Positions 56,559-64,000 of a DNA stretch of 64,000 nucleotides are shown piece after piece. Within the stretch, counting starts at the first letter, position 1. Every line of letters starts with the position of its first letter. The translations under genes were made by a program, and so were the position numbers. Location: contig NZ_RZGS01000009.1 of assembly GCF_003989745.1 (NCBI RefSeq), positions 17,363 to 81,362 on the forward strand, written 5' to 3'. This DNA is from Legionella septentrionalis (GTDB lineage: Bacteria > Pseudomonadota > Gammaproteobacteria > Legionellales > Legionellaceae). Below the pieces are notes generated by a model, which ran no database searches, was not told the DNA's origin, and saw nothing but the letters and a program-made list of their open reading frames with translations.

Positions 56559-56790
56559 TTAGCCAATAATTCTTTAAAGAGTTCGCTGGAATTTTGGTGT
56601 ATCCTCTGGCTATTAGATTCTTGGCCCTGCAACATTTAAGATACGAATATTATTTTTACTTATCCATTCTTTAATTTTTTCTACTGCATCTGCCTTTTTA
56701 TCCAAGCTAACAATCAGATATGGTTTTTGTTGACGCTTGTGTTCTCAATGGTTAAAGCATTCACCTTTCTTTACTCAGCAAAAGCTCTTA
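56559..56790 (-). pseudogene. Putative molybdenum carrier protein relic
   Basis: The minus strand reads KRQQKPYLIVSLDKKADAVE then KIKEWISKNNIRILNVAGPR, and after a shift ESNSQRIHQNSSELFKELLA to a stop at 56559. This is the C-terminal end of the putative molybdenum carrier family (LNVAGPRES motif). The front is missing or shifted. Dead remnant. Confidence 0.7.
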
Positions 56791-56940
56791 ACGGATGGCA
56801 AACGATAGTGTACAATTCATGTTCCTTTTGCTCAAAACTTACAAATTACTCACAAAACAAGCCATGACTTATGTTGAATTGTTTAAATGCTGTTTTGCAT
56901 AATGGATCCCCGTTTGTAAGTTTATAACCAAAGTATAATT

Positions 56941-58038
56941 ATGAATCGTATTAACGTATTATTTTTTAGTCTGAAAGTTATTGTTTGCTTAGTCTTGCTT
57001 ACGCCCTTGGCTAATGCAGAAGATGTTGAGTTAATTGGCTCGTTAAATCAAACGTTGAAAATTCATGCCTCAGGCAATCAATTGGAACAAGATTCCAGGG
57101 GATTGGAGCTAACTGAAAAAACCATTAAATTGCTGCATGTGCGCTTAGCTGAGGATAAAAAAGCAGAGCTTAAATCCCAAGCACAAGATTTGAATAAACA
57201 TAGAAATGGATTTACATCAAGCAATCGGGCAGCAGCTTCGCTGGAATTACCGAAAGCGGTTTCATTAAATATGAACAACGTACCCGTATTAGACCAGGGA
57301 ACTCATGGTACTTGTGTTACCTTTGCTGTTTCCGGTGGTTTAGATGCTGTAATAGGAAAAGGCGACTATATTAGCCAATTGTGCCAATTGCAATTAGGAA
57401 ATTATCTGGAACAACATGGTTATGGCATTAGCGGTTGGGATGGTTCTTTTTCTGGTGAAGTTTTTGGCCAAATGGCCCAATACGGTGTTATAAATGTGGA
57501 CAATCAATGGAAGAATGGATGCGGTGGTTATTATGACTACCCGAAATATTCGAAAAGACCACAAACTTATATCGCTCCTGAAGATTTTGCTAAGATGAGT
57601 GAGCCAGTTTTAGGGACTTATGCTGCCATTAAGGACATTCGCGTTGCAAGGAATTTTGAAGCTACTTTGGACAATGTGAAAAACGCACTGCATGCGGGTG
57701 ATCGCGTTGTATTTGGCGTTTTACTTCCCAGAGTGGATTTAGGAACAGCTGGGGCAGTAGGGAAATATCGTACTTGGTTTACCCAAGATACCTGGGTTTT
57801 AAGTAAGGAAGTTATGGATGGAATCAGTGATATTGAAGCCGCGCATGAAATGATCATCACCGGTTATGATGATAATGCAACCGTATATGATGACCATGGG
57901 GTTGCGCATAAAGGTTTGTTGACACTAAGAAATTCCTGGGGAACTTCTGTTGGTTATTGGGGCGAGTTTTATATGTCTTATGATTATTTTAAATTGCTAA
58001 ATTTAGAAGTCACCGAAATTCTTCCAATCAATCATTAG
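56941..58038 (+). CDS. Secreted papain-family (C1) cysteine protease
   Basis: 365 residues with a signal peptide (cleavage after PLANA). A ~90-residue propeptide precedes the catalytic domain. VLDQGTHGTCVTFAVSGG holds the Cys125 nucleophile with the oxyanion Gln119; AAHEMIITGYDDN has His302; LTLRNSWGTSVGYWGEFYM has Asn331. All three catalytic residues are present. Exported protease, possibly released into the host or the environment; a 12-bp hairpin at 58066-58100 follows. Confidence 0.92.
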   Translation: MNRINVLFFSLKVIVCLVLLTPLANAEDVELIGSLNQTLKIHASGNQLEQDSRGLELTEKTIKLLHVRLAEDKKAELKSQAQDLNKHRNGFTSSNRAAASLELPKAVSLNMNNVPVLDQGTHGTCVTFAVSGGLDAVIGKGDYISQLCQLQLGNYLEQHGYGISGWDGSFSGEVFGQMAQYGVINVDNQWKNGCGGYYDYPKYSKRPQTYIAPEDFAKMSEPVLGTYAAIKDIRVARNFEATLDNVKNALHAGDRVVFGVLLPRVDLGTAGAVGKYRTWFTQDTWVLSKEVMDGISDIEAAHEMIITGYDDNATVYDDHGVAHKGLLTLRNSWGTSVGYWGEFYMSYDYFKLLNLEVTEILPINH

Positions 58039-58065
58039 CATTTAACGATAAACTAACTTACTAAA

Positions 58066-58100
58066 CAGCCTGCACCAAAAATTCAACATGGTGCAGGCTG
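58066..58100. terminator. Hairpin after the papain-like protease gene
   Basis: Perfect 12-bp arms CAGCCTGCACCA (58066-58077) and TGGTGCAGGCTG (58089-58100), 28 bases after the stop. No T run follows, but the stem is very stable; likely 3' end structure. Confidence 0.7.
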
Positions 58101-58578
58101 CAATAGCGCTTTGCTCGAAAAAAAATGTTGGCCAGTACGAGTGCTTTCAGAGTCTGCTAAAGAGCTATTTGACACCTATTCCTCATGAAAGTAGTCCAAA
58201 ATGAGCCTTCCCTTGCTCATCCAACTTGCCCCCCTGTTTTAATTAAAGGCACTGTAGTTCCTTTGAGGGAAGAAAGGTGATGCATTGCCAAGATAGCAAT
58301 CGAATGGAAAAGTAATATTGTATAAATTTCTTGCCAAATGTGATTTGATAAAACTCCTGCAAAATAGTCTATGGGAGCGTTCGCAAATGCCATCCGTTTG
58401 CAGTGATTGCGCCTTGGTTTTGGTGTGTTCGATATTGTTGCGGAAGCAAACACAACTATTTTACCCATCGACGTAATAATAGCTAATATGCTGGCTGGGT
58501 GGAATGGCCATTGAGGGACCTCCGATTGATGTTCAGACTCCACATCAAGGAGTCTGACCTCATCCATGCTCGATATCT
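58101..58578. other. Stretch with an unsupported minus-strand open frame
   Basis: A 116-residue minus-strand frame (58217-58567) has no recognised domain and no convincing start. A hairpin CAGACTCC/GGAGTCTG lies at 58534-58556, downstream of the L,D-transpeptidase gene. Might be a gene relic. Confidence 0.35.
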
Positions 58579-59067
58579 CTAAATAATTAAAATCTTAGTT
58601 CCGGGGTTGGCTTTGACCCAGTTAGCCACATACTCAATATAGTTATTCTTGCCAACAGCAATGCAACCCCGGGTAGAGCCTGGTAAGTTGCTTAGCCAAC
58701 TCAACAAACGAGATGACTGAGTGGGGCCATGAATCCCAACATCCCTACCTGTATATCCTGCAGCTAATTGCTTTGCTGTGGGATAGAGAATTGGAATAAA
58801 AATTTTAAACTGAGCGGATTTTCTTGGATAAGCTAACCCGTATAAACCAAGGGGTGTTTTATTATCACCCGCCCTTTTTTTACCAAGGCCTTTATTCCCG
58901 AGCGCTACTTTAAAGGTTTTAATGACAGTGCCACGTTTACAAATATTTAAGACTCGCTTAGTGGCCAGTACATTGATTCCGTTTGCTAAAGGACAAATCA
59001 CGTTACTAGCAAATAAAGAAATGGGGAATAAACTAATAACGATCAAAAAAACTGCTTTAATTTTCAT
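58579..59067 (-). CDS. L,D-transpeptidase (YkuD domain)
   Basis: 162 residues from the Met at 59067; four more residues are open. Signal peptide MKIKAVFLIVISLFPISLFA. YkuD core: KTFKVALGNKGLGKKRAGDN, TPLGLYGL, DVGIHGPTQSS and GSTRGCIAVG with the catalytic His (IHG) and Cys (RGC). These enzymes make 3-3 crosslinks or attach lipoprotein to peptidoglycan in the periplasm. SD is weak. Confidence 0.92.
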   Translation of the reverse strand: MKIKAVFLIVISLFPISLFASNVICPLANGINVLATKRVLNICKRGTVIKTFKVALGNKGLGKKRAGDNKTPLGLYGLAYPRKSAQFKIFIPILYPTAKQLAAGYTGRDVGIHGPTQSSRLLSWLSNLPGSTRGCIAVGKNNYIEYVANWVKANPGTKILII

Positions 59068-59125
59068 ATAAATAAACAAATATTATTGAGGTTGGACAAT
59101 AATTATTCCATAATTTTACTTTTAT

Positions 59126-59317
59126 TTATAGAGCATTAATTCCGCACTTGTTAGGATTAAAATGATTGAGCCGGATTAATTCATTCAGCATATCGTCGAA
59201 TAGATGCACTTGTTTCAGCGAGCCCGAATGTTTATATAGGAAAGGGGGAGGGGACTTTATCCGTAATAACCGATTAAATGTCTGATAATCAACTTGGAAA
59301 TTTCGCCGGAGAACCAT
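59126..59317 (-). CDS. Small hypothetical protein (uncertain)
   Basis: 63 residues, AGGATG eight bases before the ATG at 59317. No domain recognised; composition is ordinary (QVDYQTFNRLLRIKS). Could be a small real gene or a relic; reported with low confidence because of the SD only. Confidence 0.3.
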   Translation of the reverse strand: MVLRRNFQVDYQTFNRLLRIKSPPPFLYKHSGSLKQVHLFDDMLNELIRLNHFNPNKCGINAL

Positions 59318-59410
59318 AATTCATCCTGCTCGTTTGCTTAGTTTTACGATTAATCAGACTTTGTAAAATTAATATAGATATGAATATACAATACCGTTTT
59401 CCTTGGAAAA

Positions 59411-59743
59411 CTATTTTTGAAATATTATGGATAAAAGATCTAATACCTTATTTTGGTCTTTTTTTTCAATAACGCCTAATTTTTTTAAAATACGAGTCCG
59501 ATCAATTGACCTCAGTTGATCAAGCGCAATCTGCCCTTTTTTATCTTTAAATTCTGTTAATATTCTTGTTGGAAAATTGTCTTTGATGGTGCTTGTCATC
59601 GGCGCTATGATAACTGTTTTTAACCTGCTCAAGTTCATTGAGTCCGGTGATATAATTACTGCTGGGCGTGTTTTTGTAATTTCAGAACCAATTGTAGGAT
59701 CGAGGTTTACTAAAAAAACATCAAACCTTTTTATTTTTACCAT
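59411..59743 (-). CDS. mazF: MazF/PemK-family endoribonuclease toxin
   Basis: 110 residues from the ATG at 59743 (59749 is an alternative). RFDVFLVNLDPTIGSEITKT, RPAVIISPDSM, VIIAPMTST, FPTRI and the LDQLRSIDRTRI element are MazF motifs. Cuts mRNA at short sequences; neutralised by MazE. The start overlaps the end of mazE by 7 bases, typical of coupled expression. Confidence 0.93.
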   Translation of the reverse strand: MVKIKRFDVFLVNLDPTIGSEITKTRPAVIISPDSMNLSRLKTVIIAPMTSTIKDNFPTRILTEFKDKKGQIALDQLRSIDRTRILKKLGVIEKKDQNKVLDLLSIIFQK

Positions 59744-59994
59744 GTCCATTCATCCATATCGAAATCATTGCTTAAATTTAAATGAGCCTCATCATTGCTA
59801 TTATCTACAACAGCATTGAATTGCTCTAACCATCCTTCTTGCTGATTTTTGATTGGAATTAATGTGAGCACACCCTTTTCATCTGCTCTAATTTCCAATT
59901 CTTCACCCGGATGTAAATGAGCTTCTTTAATGATAACAGAGGGGATACGAATCCCGATTGAATTTCCCCATTTGGTTAACGTAACTGTAGACAT
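59737..59994 (-). CDS. mazE: MazE/AbrB-type antitoxin
   Basis: 85 residues from the ATG at 59994 (a TTG at 60006 is also open). SpoVT/AbrB swapped-hairpin domain: VTLTKWGNSIGIRIPS, IIKEAHLHPGEELEI and a following strand GVLTLIPI; the acidic C-terminus (NLSNDFDMDEWTW) should bind and cover MazF. Binds its own promoter; AT-rich inverted sequences GTATAT/ATATAC at ~60010-60050 may be the operator. Confidence 0.93.
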   Translation of the reverse strand: MSTVTLTKWGNSIGIRIPSVIIKEAHLHPGEELEIRADEKGVLTLIPIKNQQEGWLEQFNAVVDNSNDEAHLNLSNDFDMDEWTW

Positions 59995-60004
59995 TGTAAT
60001 TCCC

Positions 60005-60055
60005 AATATGTATATTCATGGGATAATTATATATTGTATATACACATATTCAAGC
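60005..60055 (-). promoter_or_regulatory. Putative mazEF operator/promoter
   Basis: AT-rich region with inverted GTATAT/ATATAC elements directly ahead of mazE. MazE-type antitoxins usually bind such repeats; exact sites not defined. Confidence 0.45.
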
Positions 60056-60579
60056 TATTTCAAACGAAAATTTTGAAAATTAGGCTCTCCCCCAAATGAA
60101 CACATCATTACCCATAAGTATAAAAAGCAGTTATTTTTTGTAATAATTCGTATACTGCAATGCCCAATAAGTCAGGATGATAATCATGAGCTGGGCAGCA
60201 GAGGAAATGCAAACAATTGATTTAGGCGATAAAAGACTTAACGCTCGGTTACTTTCTTTATTTGATAAGTTAGGCAATGCCCCCAATCTAAGTATACCTG
60301 CGGCATGTGGAGGCTGGCATGAAACCAAAGCAGCCTATCGGTTCTTTGATCATGAACAAGTCAACACAGAGAATATTTTAGCGCCCCATATAACCTCTAC
60401 GCTTTCTCGAATGAGATACCATTCTGTTGTTCTTTTATTGCAAGATACAACCACCCTTAACTTTACAGGCCAAAAAGAACGGAAAGATATTGGCCCGATT
60501 AATCACGAAAAGCACCCAGGTTTACTTCTACATCCTATTTTAGCCGTTACACCAGAAAAACTATGCTTGGGTGTTTTAG

Positions 60580-60586
60580 ATACTTA
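60580..60586. repeat. Target-site duplication, left copy
   Basis: ATACTTA immediately before the IS left end; the same 7 bases follow the right end at 61737-61743. Confidence 0.85.
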
Positions 60587-61736
60587 CTCACCTTACGCAG
60601 CAGCCTTCAGCAGCTGTAATTCATTGAACATAATTTGATTAGCCTTAAGAAGAAGTTTTTGCTTAATAGCAAAATGATTCATAGATGTTTTTACTTTCAA
60701 CAATTCAAGTTTGCAGTATGCGATAATTGAAGCAAACAAATGATTGGATTGGGTTCTAATAGTTTTGGTCGGTGATTTGGATAAGCTTGCATTTTGTTTA
60801 ATAGACTTATGATACTCTTCAATTTCCCACCGTTTTTGGTAGACTTCATACATGCGGTCAGCGTCAATGGATAAATCATTCGTGACGAGATAAAGGGTTC
60901 CGGTCGAGCCGTCTTCGTTTGTGAAGACTTTTTTGAGTAATTGGACGGGAAAGCTAATATCCTTGAGATAAACGGTGTTCACCGCACCATCATTCCACTC
61001 GAGTGTATTCACTTGTTGATATTGGCCGCTATCAGCATCATGTTGTGTTAATGCGACACAACGGTTTGATTTAATGCCGATAATAAAGAGTTTTTCTAAA
61101 GTCTGATGAATAAAGGTCATGTTTGCTTTGGAGCCAAACCAATTGTCCGATAAGATGTAATCAAAAAGCACATGATTGTTAACGGCTTGCTGAATCAGTG
61201 TCCGAAACATTTCATTCTTGCTGATTGTGGCTTTTCGCTTCCTTTGGCGTGTTTTGATATCAGAAAAAAGAATATCTTTTTCAACAATTTCATAACCTAT
61301 TGGTAGTGCAATATCGTCATAACGTACAACGCACGAAAGCAGGTTAATCCCTTTCACGTGTCGCCCCTTACCATGTGAAAAATGCCAACAATTGATAGCA
61401 TTTTCATCGGTATAAGTTTTTTCTGATATCGTGTCATCTAGCAATAAAACGCCACCTGACAACTGCTCATGGCGTCGGACGTCTGGCTTAATATAACACC
61501 ATAGCTCTTTTGACCCATGATCACCTGACCTTAGATATCTACTCACTTGATCGTGGCTAATCTCACCATCAAACATCGCCGCTAAACCTGTGGCTGTCGC
61601 ATAGTGATTTTGACTGATTAGATAATCGCTGTAGAGGTCTAAAAGATCCGGTTTCATTTTCTTTTGTCCTTCAAAAAACAACCGACAAAAGATACCGATT
61701 TTTATCAATTAATCAATGACTGCTGCGTAAGGTGAG
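60587..61736. mobile_element. Insertion sequence of the IS4 superfamily (IS701-like), complete
   Basis: 1150 bp bounded by 17-bp perfect terminal inverted repeats (CTCACCTTACGCAGCAG) and flanked by a 7-bp duplication, ATACTTA. One transposase ORF on the minus strand fills it. Inserted into the Tn5-like transposase gene. The intact ORF and ends suggest recent insertion; mobility is likely. Confidence 0.92.
60593..61657 (-). CDS. IS transposase, DDE type with Y2R3E6K motif
   Basis: 354 residues from the ATG at 61657 (AAGGA ten bases upstream); an open extension to 61708 stays inside the IS. First Asp in GVLLLDDTISEKTYTD, second in FDYILSDNWFGSK, and the final YQKRWEIEEYHKSIKQNASL has the Y-x2-R-x3-E-x6-K pattern. 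The stop lies in the left inverted repeat. Cut-and-paste transposase; all motifs present. Confidence 0.9.
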   Translation of the reverse strand: MKPDLLDLYSDYLISQNHYATATGLAAMFDGEISHDQVSRYLRSGDHGSKELWCYIKPDVRRHEQLSGGVLLLDDTISEKTYTDENAINCWHFSHGKGRHVKGINLLSCVVRYDDIALPIGYEIVEKDILFSDIKTRQRKRKATISKNEMFRTLIQQAVNNHVLFDYILSDNWFGSKANMTFIHQTLEKLFIIGIKSNRCVALTQHDADSGQYQQVNTLEWNDGAVNTVYLKDISFPVQLLKKVFTNEDGSTGTLYLVTNDLSIDADRMYEVYQKRWEIEEYHKSIKQNASLSKSPTKTIRTQSNHLFASIIAYCKLELLKVKTSMNHFAIKQKLLLKANQIMFNELQLLKAAA

Positions 61737-61743
61737 ATACTTA
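61737..61743. repeat. Target-site duplication, right copy
   Basis: ATACTTA directly after the IS right end, equal to 60580-60586. Confidence 0.85.
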
Positions 61744-62773
61744 TCATTGGGCAAGAGAAAAATACACCATCGAACCGCTCGAGAAAAAAGTCGAGATAAC
61801 CATAAAATCCCTTTGGAAGAAAAAGAAAGTTATCGATGGATAAAGGCTTATCGAAAAGCAAATGAAGTTGCCTTGCAAGTTCCTGACACAATGGTAATAA
61901 CCGTTGCGGATAGAGAAGCCGATATTTATGATTTATATCACGAAGCACAACATGCTTATCTTTCACAAGAAAGTAACGCAGCCTATTGGCTCATTCGTTC
62001 TTCGTCTAACCGTAAACTCTTGAATAGCGAGGGAAGACCGGATACTCAAAAGCTAATAGAAAAAACCAAAGATACTTCCCCTCTTTGTCAAATTACTTTT
62101 GAAGTATCCGCTAAAAAAAACAAGTTAGGAGACAAGTTATACAAAATTTATATGCAGCTGAACTAACGCTTTGCCCGCCGGATAGGAAACGAAAAATCTC
62201 TACAAAATATGGAGACAAAACAGTAACTGTAACAGTTGTTCTTGCCACAGAAATTAACGCCCCAGAAGGACAGGAACCTCTTGAATGGGTCTTATTAACC
62301 CATGTTAAGGTACATGATGCTGAAAGCGCTCACAGTATATTAAAATGGTATTTGTGTCGCTGGCAGATAGAAGTGTACCTTCGTATTTTAAAAAGCGGCT
62401 GTCGAATTGAGAAATTACAACTTACTGAGAAACAGCGCTTTGATCCATGCCTGGCGCTATTATTTAACCGTATTAAGCCGCGAATGTCCTGAGGCCAATT
62501 GTGAGCTTGTTTTTTCCACTGAAGAATGGCAAATTGCTTATATTATCCTCAAAAAAGAAGCTCCACCTAACAAACCTCCTTCATTAAGCATGATGATGAA
62601 AATGATTGCTTCCATAGGGAGATATTTAAATAGAAAAAATGACCCCGACCCAGGACCGGCGACACTCTGGATTGGGTTGCAACGACTCAAGGCTTTCCTC
62701 TTGGCCCAGAAAACTATCAAGGAAATAACTTATGGGTAATGATGTGCGGATTTGGGGAAGACCCCGTTTTAAA

Positions 62774-62828
62774 TGGCGCGCTCGGAGGGACTCGAACCCC
62801 CGACACCTTGGTTCGAAGCCTTCTGCTC
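62774..62828 (-). tRNA. 3' part of a tRNA-Arg (anticodon TCG), incomplete
   Basis: The minus strand reads from GAGC (end of D stem) through a CTTCGAA anticodon loop to a T arm GGGGGTTCGAGTCCC, then the acceptor strand CGAGCGC, discriminator G and encoded CCA (62774-62776). The 5' half (acceptor strand, most of the D arm) is missing and the anticodon stem pairs poorly. Not a functional tRNA; such 3' pieces are left by elements that integrate into tRNA genes. Confidence 0.75.
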
Positions 62829-62992
62829 TAGTTTTAAATTCGTTATAAATCAATGCCTTGTGAAGCGTTAAATTCACTGGGAACGGCCTAAAACTGCCTA
62901 GAACAGCGGAGCACCGCCACTGTTGAGACACGTTTTGGTCACAGTAAAATTTTATTTAATTTGACTTATTTCAACACCAATCAAACTCTTGT
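62829..62992. other. Spacer next to the tRNA fragment
   Basis: Gene-free. It may be the former edge of the element that used the tRNA as an attachment site; no integrase is visible here. Confidence 0.35.
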
Positions 62993-63403
62993 TTACAAAT
63001 TATCACTAGATGAAAGCTTTTTTCTCAATGCCTTAATCTGACCCTGCCTAGATTTTTCATCCAACATTTTTTGCGCAGATCGCCTTGAACGCCGCTTCTT
63101 TTGACGTTTTATTTTTTCAATTCTTTGCTGTTCTTTTGTTTTTTCATCGCTGAATATAGCCTGTATTTTTTCACAAAGTCGTTCTCTTGCAAAATATCTG
63201 TTATCTTCACGGCTTCTTGATTCCTGGCATTTTATCTCTAGACCAGAGGGCACATGTTTCAAATAGACAGTTGATGCTGTCTTATGCAACTTCTGCCCAC
63301 CTTTACCACTACCTAAGATAAATTTTTCGATAAGATCAGCTTCATTGATATGAAATTTTTTCATCTTTTCAGCCAGTTTCTCCCATTTATCTGTTTTGAT
63401 CAT
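62993..63403 (-). CDS. GGQ-domain release-factor-like protein, second copy
   Basis: 136 residues, same architecture as the copy at 54419-54823: GSGKGGQKLHKTASTVYL with GGQ at 35-37, ESRSREDNRYFAR and the basic tail IKRQKKRRSRR. Most of the core is identical, with drift at both ends. Sits in the mobile region next to the tRNA fragment, so it may have arrived with an element or by duplication. SD is poor. Confidence 0.88.
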   Translation of the reverse strand: MIKTDKWEKLAEKMKKFHINEADLIEKFILGSGKGGQKLHKTASTVYLKHVPSGLEIKCQESRSREDNRYFARERLCEKIQAIFSDEKTKEQQRIEKIKRQKKRRSRRSAQKMLDEKSRQGQIKALRKKLSSSDNL

Positions 63404-63508
63404 GACTTTTCTTTATTGTCCGGTGAAAAATTGCTTCTAAATCATTATAATAGTCGACTATATTCTAAATAATTTTAATCGCGTATTTTAGTTTGAGAGA
63501 AGTTGATC

Positions 63509-63573
63509 TATAATATGATTAACCAAGCCCGTCACGCCTCTCAACGATGCGCACCACGACGGGTTATTTTTTT
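63509..63573 (+). ncRNA. Putative ~50-nt RNA gene with promoter and intrinsic terminator, upstream of the Abi gene
   Basis: TATAAT at 63509-63514 predicts a start near 63521. Then AACCAA and a stem of GCCCGTC (63527-63533) with GACGGGT (63558-63564), an inner CGC/GCG pair and a 24-base loop, followed after two bases by T7 (63567-63573), a classic terminator. The whole unit ends right where the Abi ATG begins at 63574. AbiF-type Abi_2 loci are reported to include such a short structured RNA that acts with the protein. The -35 box is weak. Confidence 0.6.
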
Positions 63574-63897
63574 ATGGCTACTAAAAAATACGCTAAACCT
63601 GCCTTAACTATTTCCGATAAAATTGAATTTTTATCTTCTCAAGGCTTAGAAATATTAGATGAGCAATTTGCCCATAACATTTTAAGTACGGTTAGTTATT
63701 ATCGTTTTTCATCCTACCTTCTACCCTTTAAGCAGCGCCATCAGGAAAATAACTCACGTCGCTTCAAAGATAATATTTCACTTGATCAGGCATGGAAATT
63801 ATATCAGTTTGACCGAGAGTTGCGTCTTCTCGTCTCAGATGCCATCGAGCGAATTGAGATTGCCTTTCGAGCAGCCATAACTAGGCAACGTCCCTAA
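63574..63897 (+). pseudogene. Abi_2 family (AbiD/AbiF-like) abortive infection protein, truncated
   Basis: 107 residues from the ATG at 63574, MATKKYAKPALTISDKIEFL. The Abi_2 start is clear: RFSSYLLPFKQRH, ISLDQAWKLYQFDRELRLLV and SDAIERIEIAFRA, the HEPN-type R-x4-6-H region usually lies beyond. Intact proteins have ~300 residues; here the frame ends after ITRQRP, where a sequence like an IS end (GGCAACGTCCCTAA, ~63881) starts. No SD exists; T7 directly precedes the ATG. A disrupted defence gene. Confidence 0.75.
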
Positions 63898-64000
63898 AGT
63901 TTTTTAGCCAAGATTTCATCTTAAATTGAGCACAAATTTTTCTATTTCACTTCGATCTACCCCCTCTCCCGCGATAGGAGCTTTGATAGTATGATGATGC
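63881..64000. mobile_element. Possible left end of an IS or other element
   Basis: GGCAACGTCCCTAAAG looks like a terminal repeat at the point where the Abi frame breaks. The minus strand then reads KAPIAGEGVDRSEIEKFVLN to a stop, a possible transposase tail whose gene starts outside the window. Confidence 0.4.

Larger units (their letters stand above)
60186..62739 (+). pseudogene. Tn5-like (IS4 family) transposase gene, interrupted by another IS and frameshifted
   Basis: MSWAAEEMQTIDLGDKRLNA, then IPAACGGWHETKAAYRFFDH and LLQDTTTLNFTG (first catalytic Asp) up to 60586, where a 1150-bp IS is inserted. It resumes after 61736: EEKESYRWIKAYRKANEVAL, MVITVADREADIYDLYHEA (second Asp), and past a shift near 62160, ILKWYLCRWQIEVYLRILKS with the Y2R3E6K signature (Glu). 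The frame breaks at a poly-A at ~61795, at ~62160 and at ~62490. A dead element. Confidence 0.85.

Noticed and set aside
58217..58567. 116-residue minus-strand frame
   Set aside because: No recognised domain, no clear SD or start; kept as an unsupported stretch.

Overview
The window is about 41% GC by eye, gene dense, and reads as a chromosomal segment of a gammaproteobacterium of the order Legionellales (Legionella/Aquicella-like, possibly an intracellular bacterium). The pointers are a Legionella-type HAD-IG 5'-nucleotidase, Pht-like MFS transporters, a large-type NAD-glutamate dehydrogenase, HslVU with the N-terminal extension seen in the group, a secreted choloylglycine-hydrolase-type enzyme, and several proteins with eukaryote-like or effector-like features. 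The genus is inferred, not proven.

Layout. 0-2 kb: wrbA and two tandem exonuclease III genes. 2-6.7 kb: secreted Ntn hydrolase, YihY-type membrane protein, hslVU. 6.9-9.4 kb: four tandem copies of a small membrane protein family whose two other members lie at 29.2-30.2 kb. 9.6-13.8 kb: a TTG-started MFS gene, a second MFS gene, deoB and a Fur/Zur-type regulator in one operon, plausibly nucleoside uptake and pentose salvage. 14-28.6 kb: malic enzyme, HAD-IG nucleotidase, helical unknowns, an 804-residue HEAT-like solenoid, a short NAD-GDH, a BON lipoprotein, an alpha/beta hydrolase and hsp20-lon. 30.2-33.9 kb: a decayed stretch with an IS481 remnant, a DUF4169 gene missed by a 60-residue cutoff, secreted unknowns and pseudogenes. 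33.9-48.7 kb: ku, a HAD-fold protein ending in a CaaX-like CITS, AraC regulator, ABC exporter, CorC-type protein, APH-type kinase, csaA-proB-proA, NUDIX, a Cys-rich copper-binding four-helix protein, and a protein with 39-residue tandem repeats. 48.7-50.7 kb: decayed genes (frameshifted secreted protein, alcohol dehydrogenase relic). 50.8-59 kb: secreted glycosidase-like protein, IQ-motif protein, diguanylate cyclase, GGQ release-factor-like protein, PLP class IV enzyme, ArsC, molybdenum-carrier relic, papain-family protease, L,D-transpeptidase.

59.4-64 kb is a mobile, defence-type region: mazEF, a Tn5-like transposase pseudogene interrupted by a complete 1150-bp IS with a 17-bp terminal inverted repeat and a 7-bp target duplication, the 3' part of a tRNA-Arg (possible attachment-site scar), a second copy of the GGQ factor gene, and an Abi_2-family ORF cut short after 107 codons. 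Directly in front of the Abi ORF is a compact promoter-hairpin-U7 unit that looks like a ~50-nt RNA gene. This matches the architecture of AbiF-type RNA-linked toxin-antitoxin loci and is the most interesting candidate system in the window.

No CRISPR array, rRNA operon, intact tRNA or origin was found.
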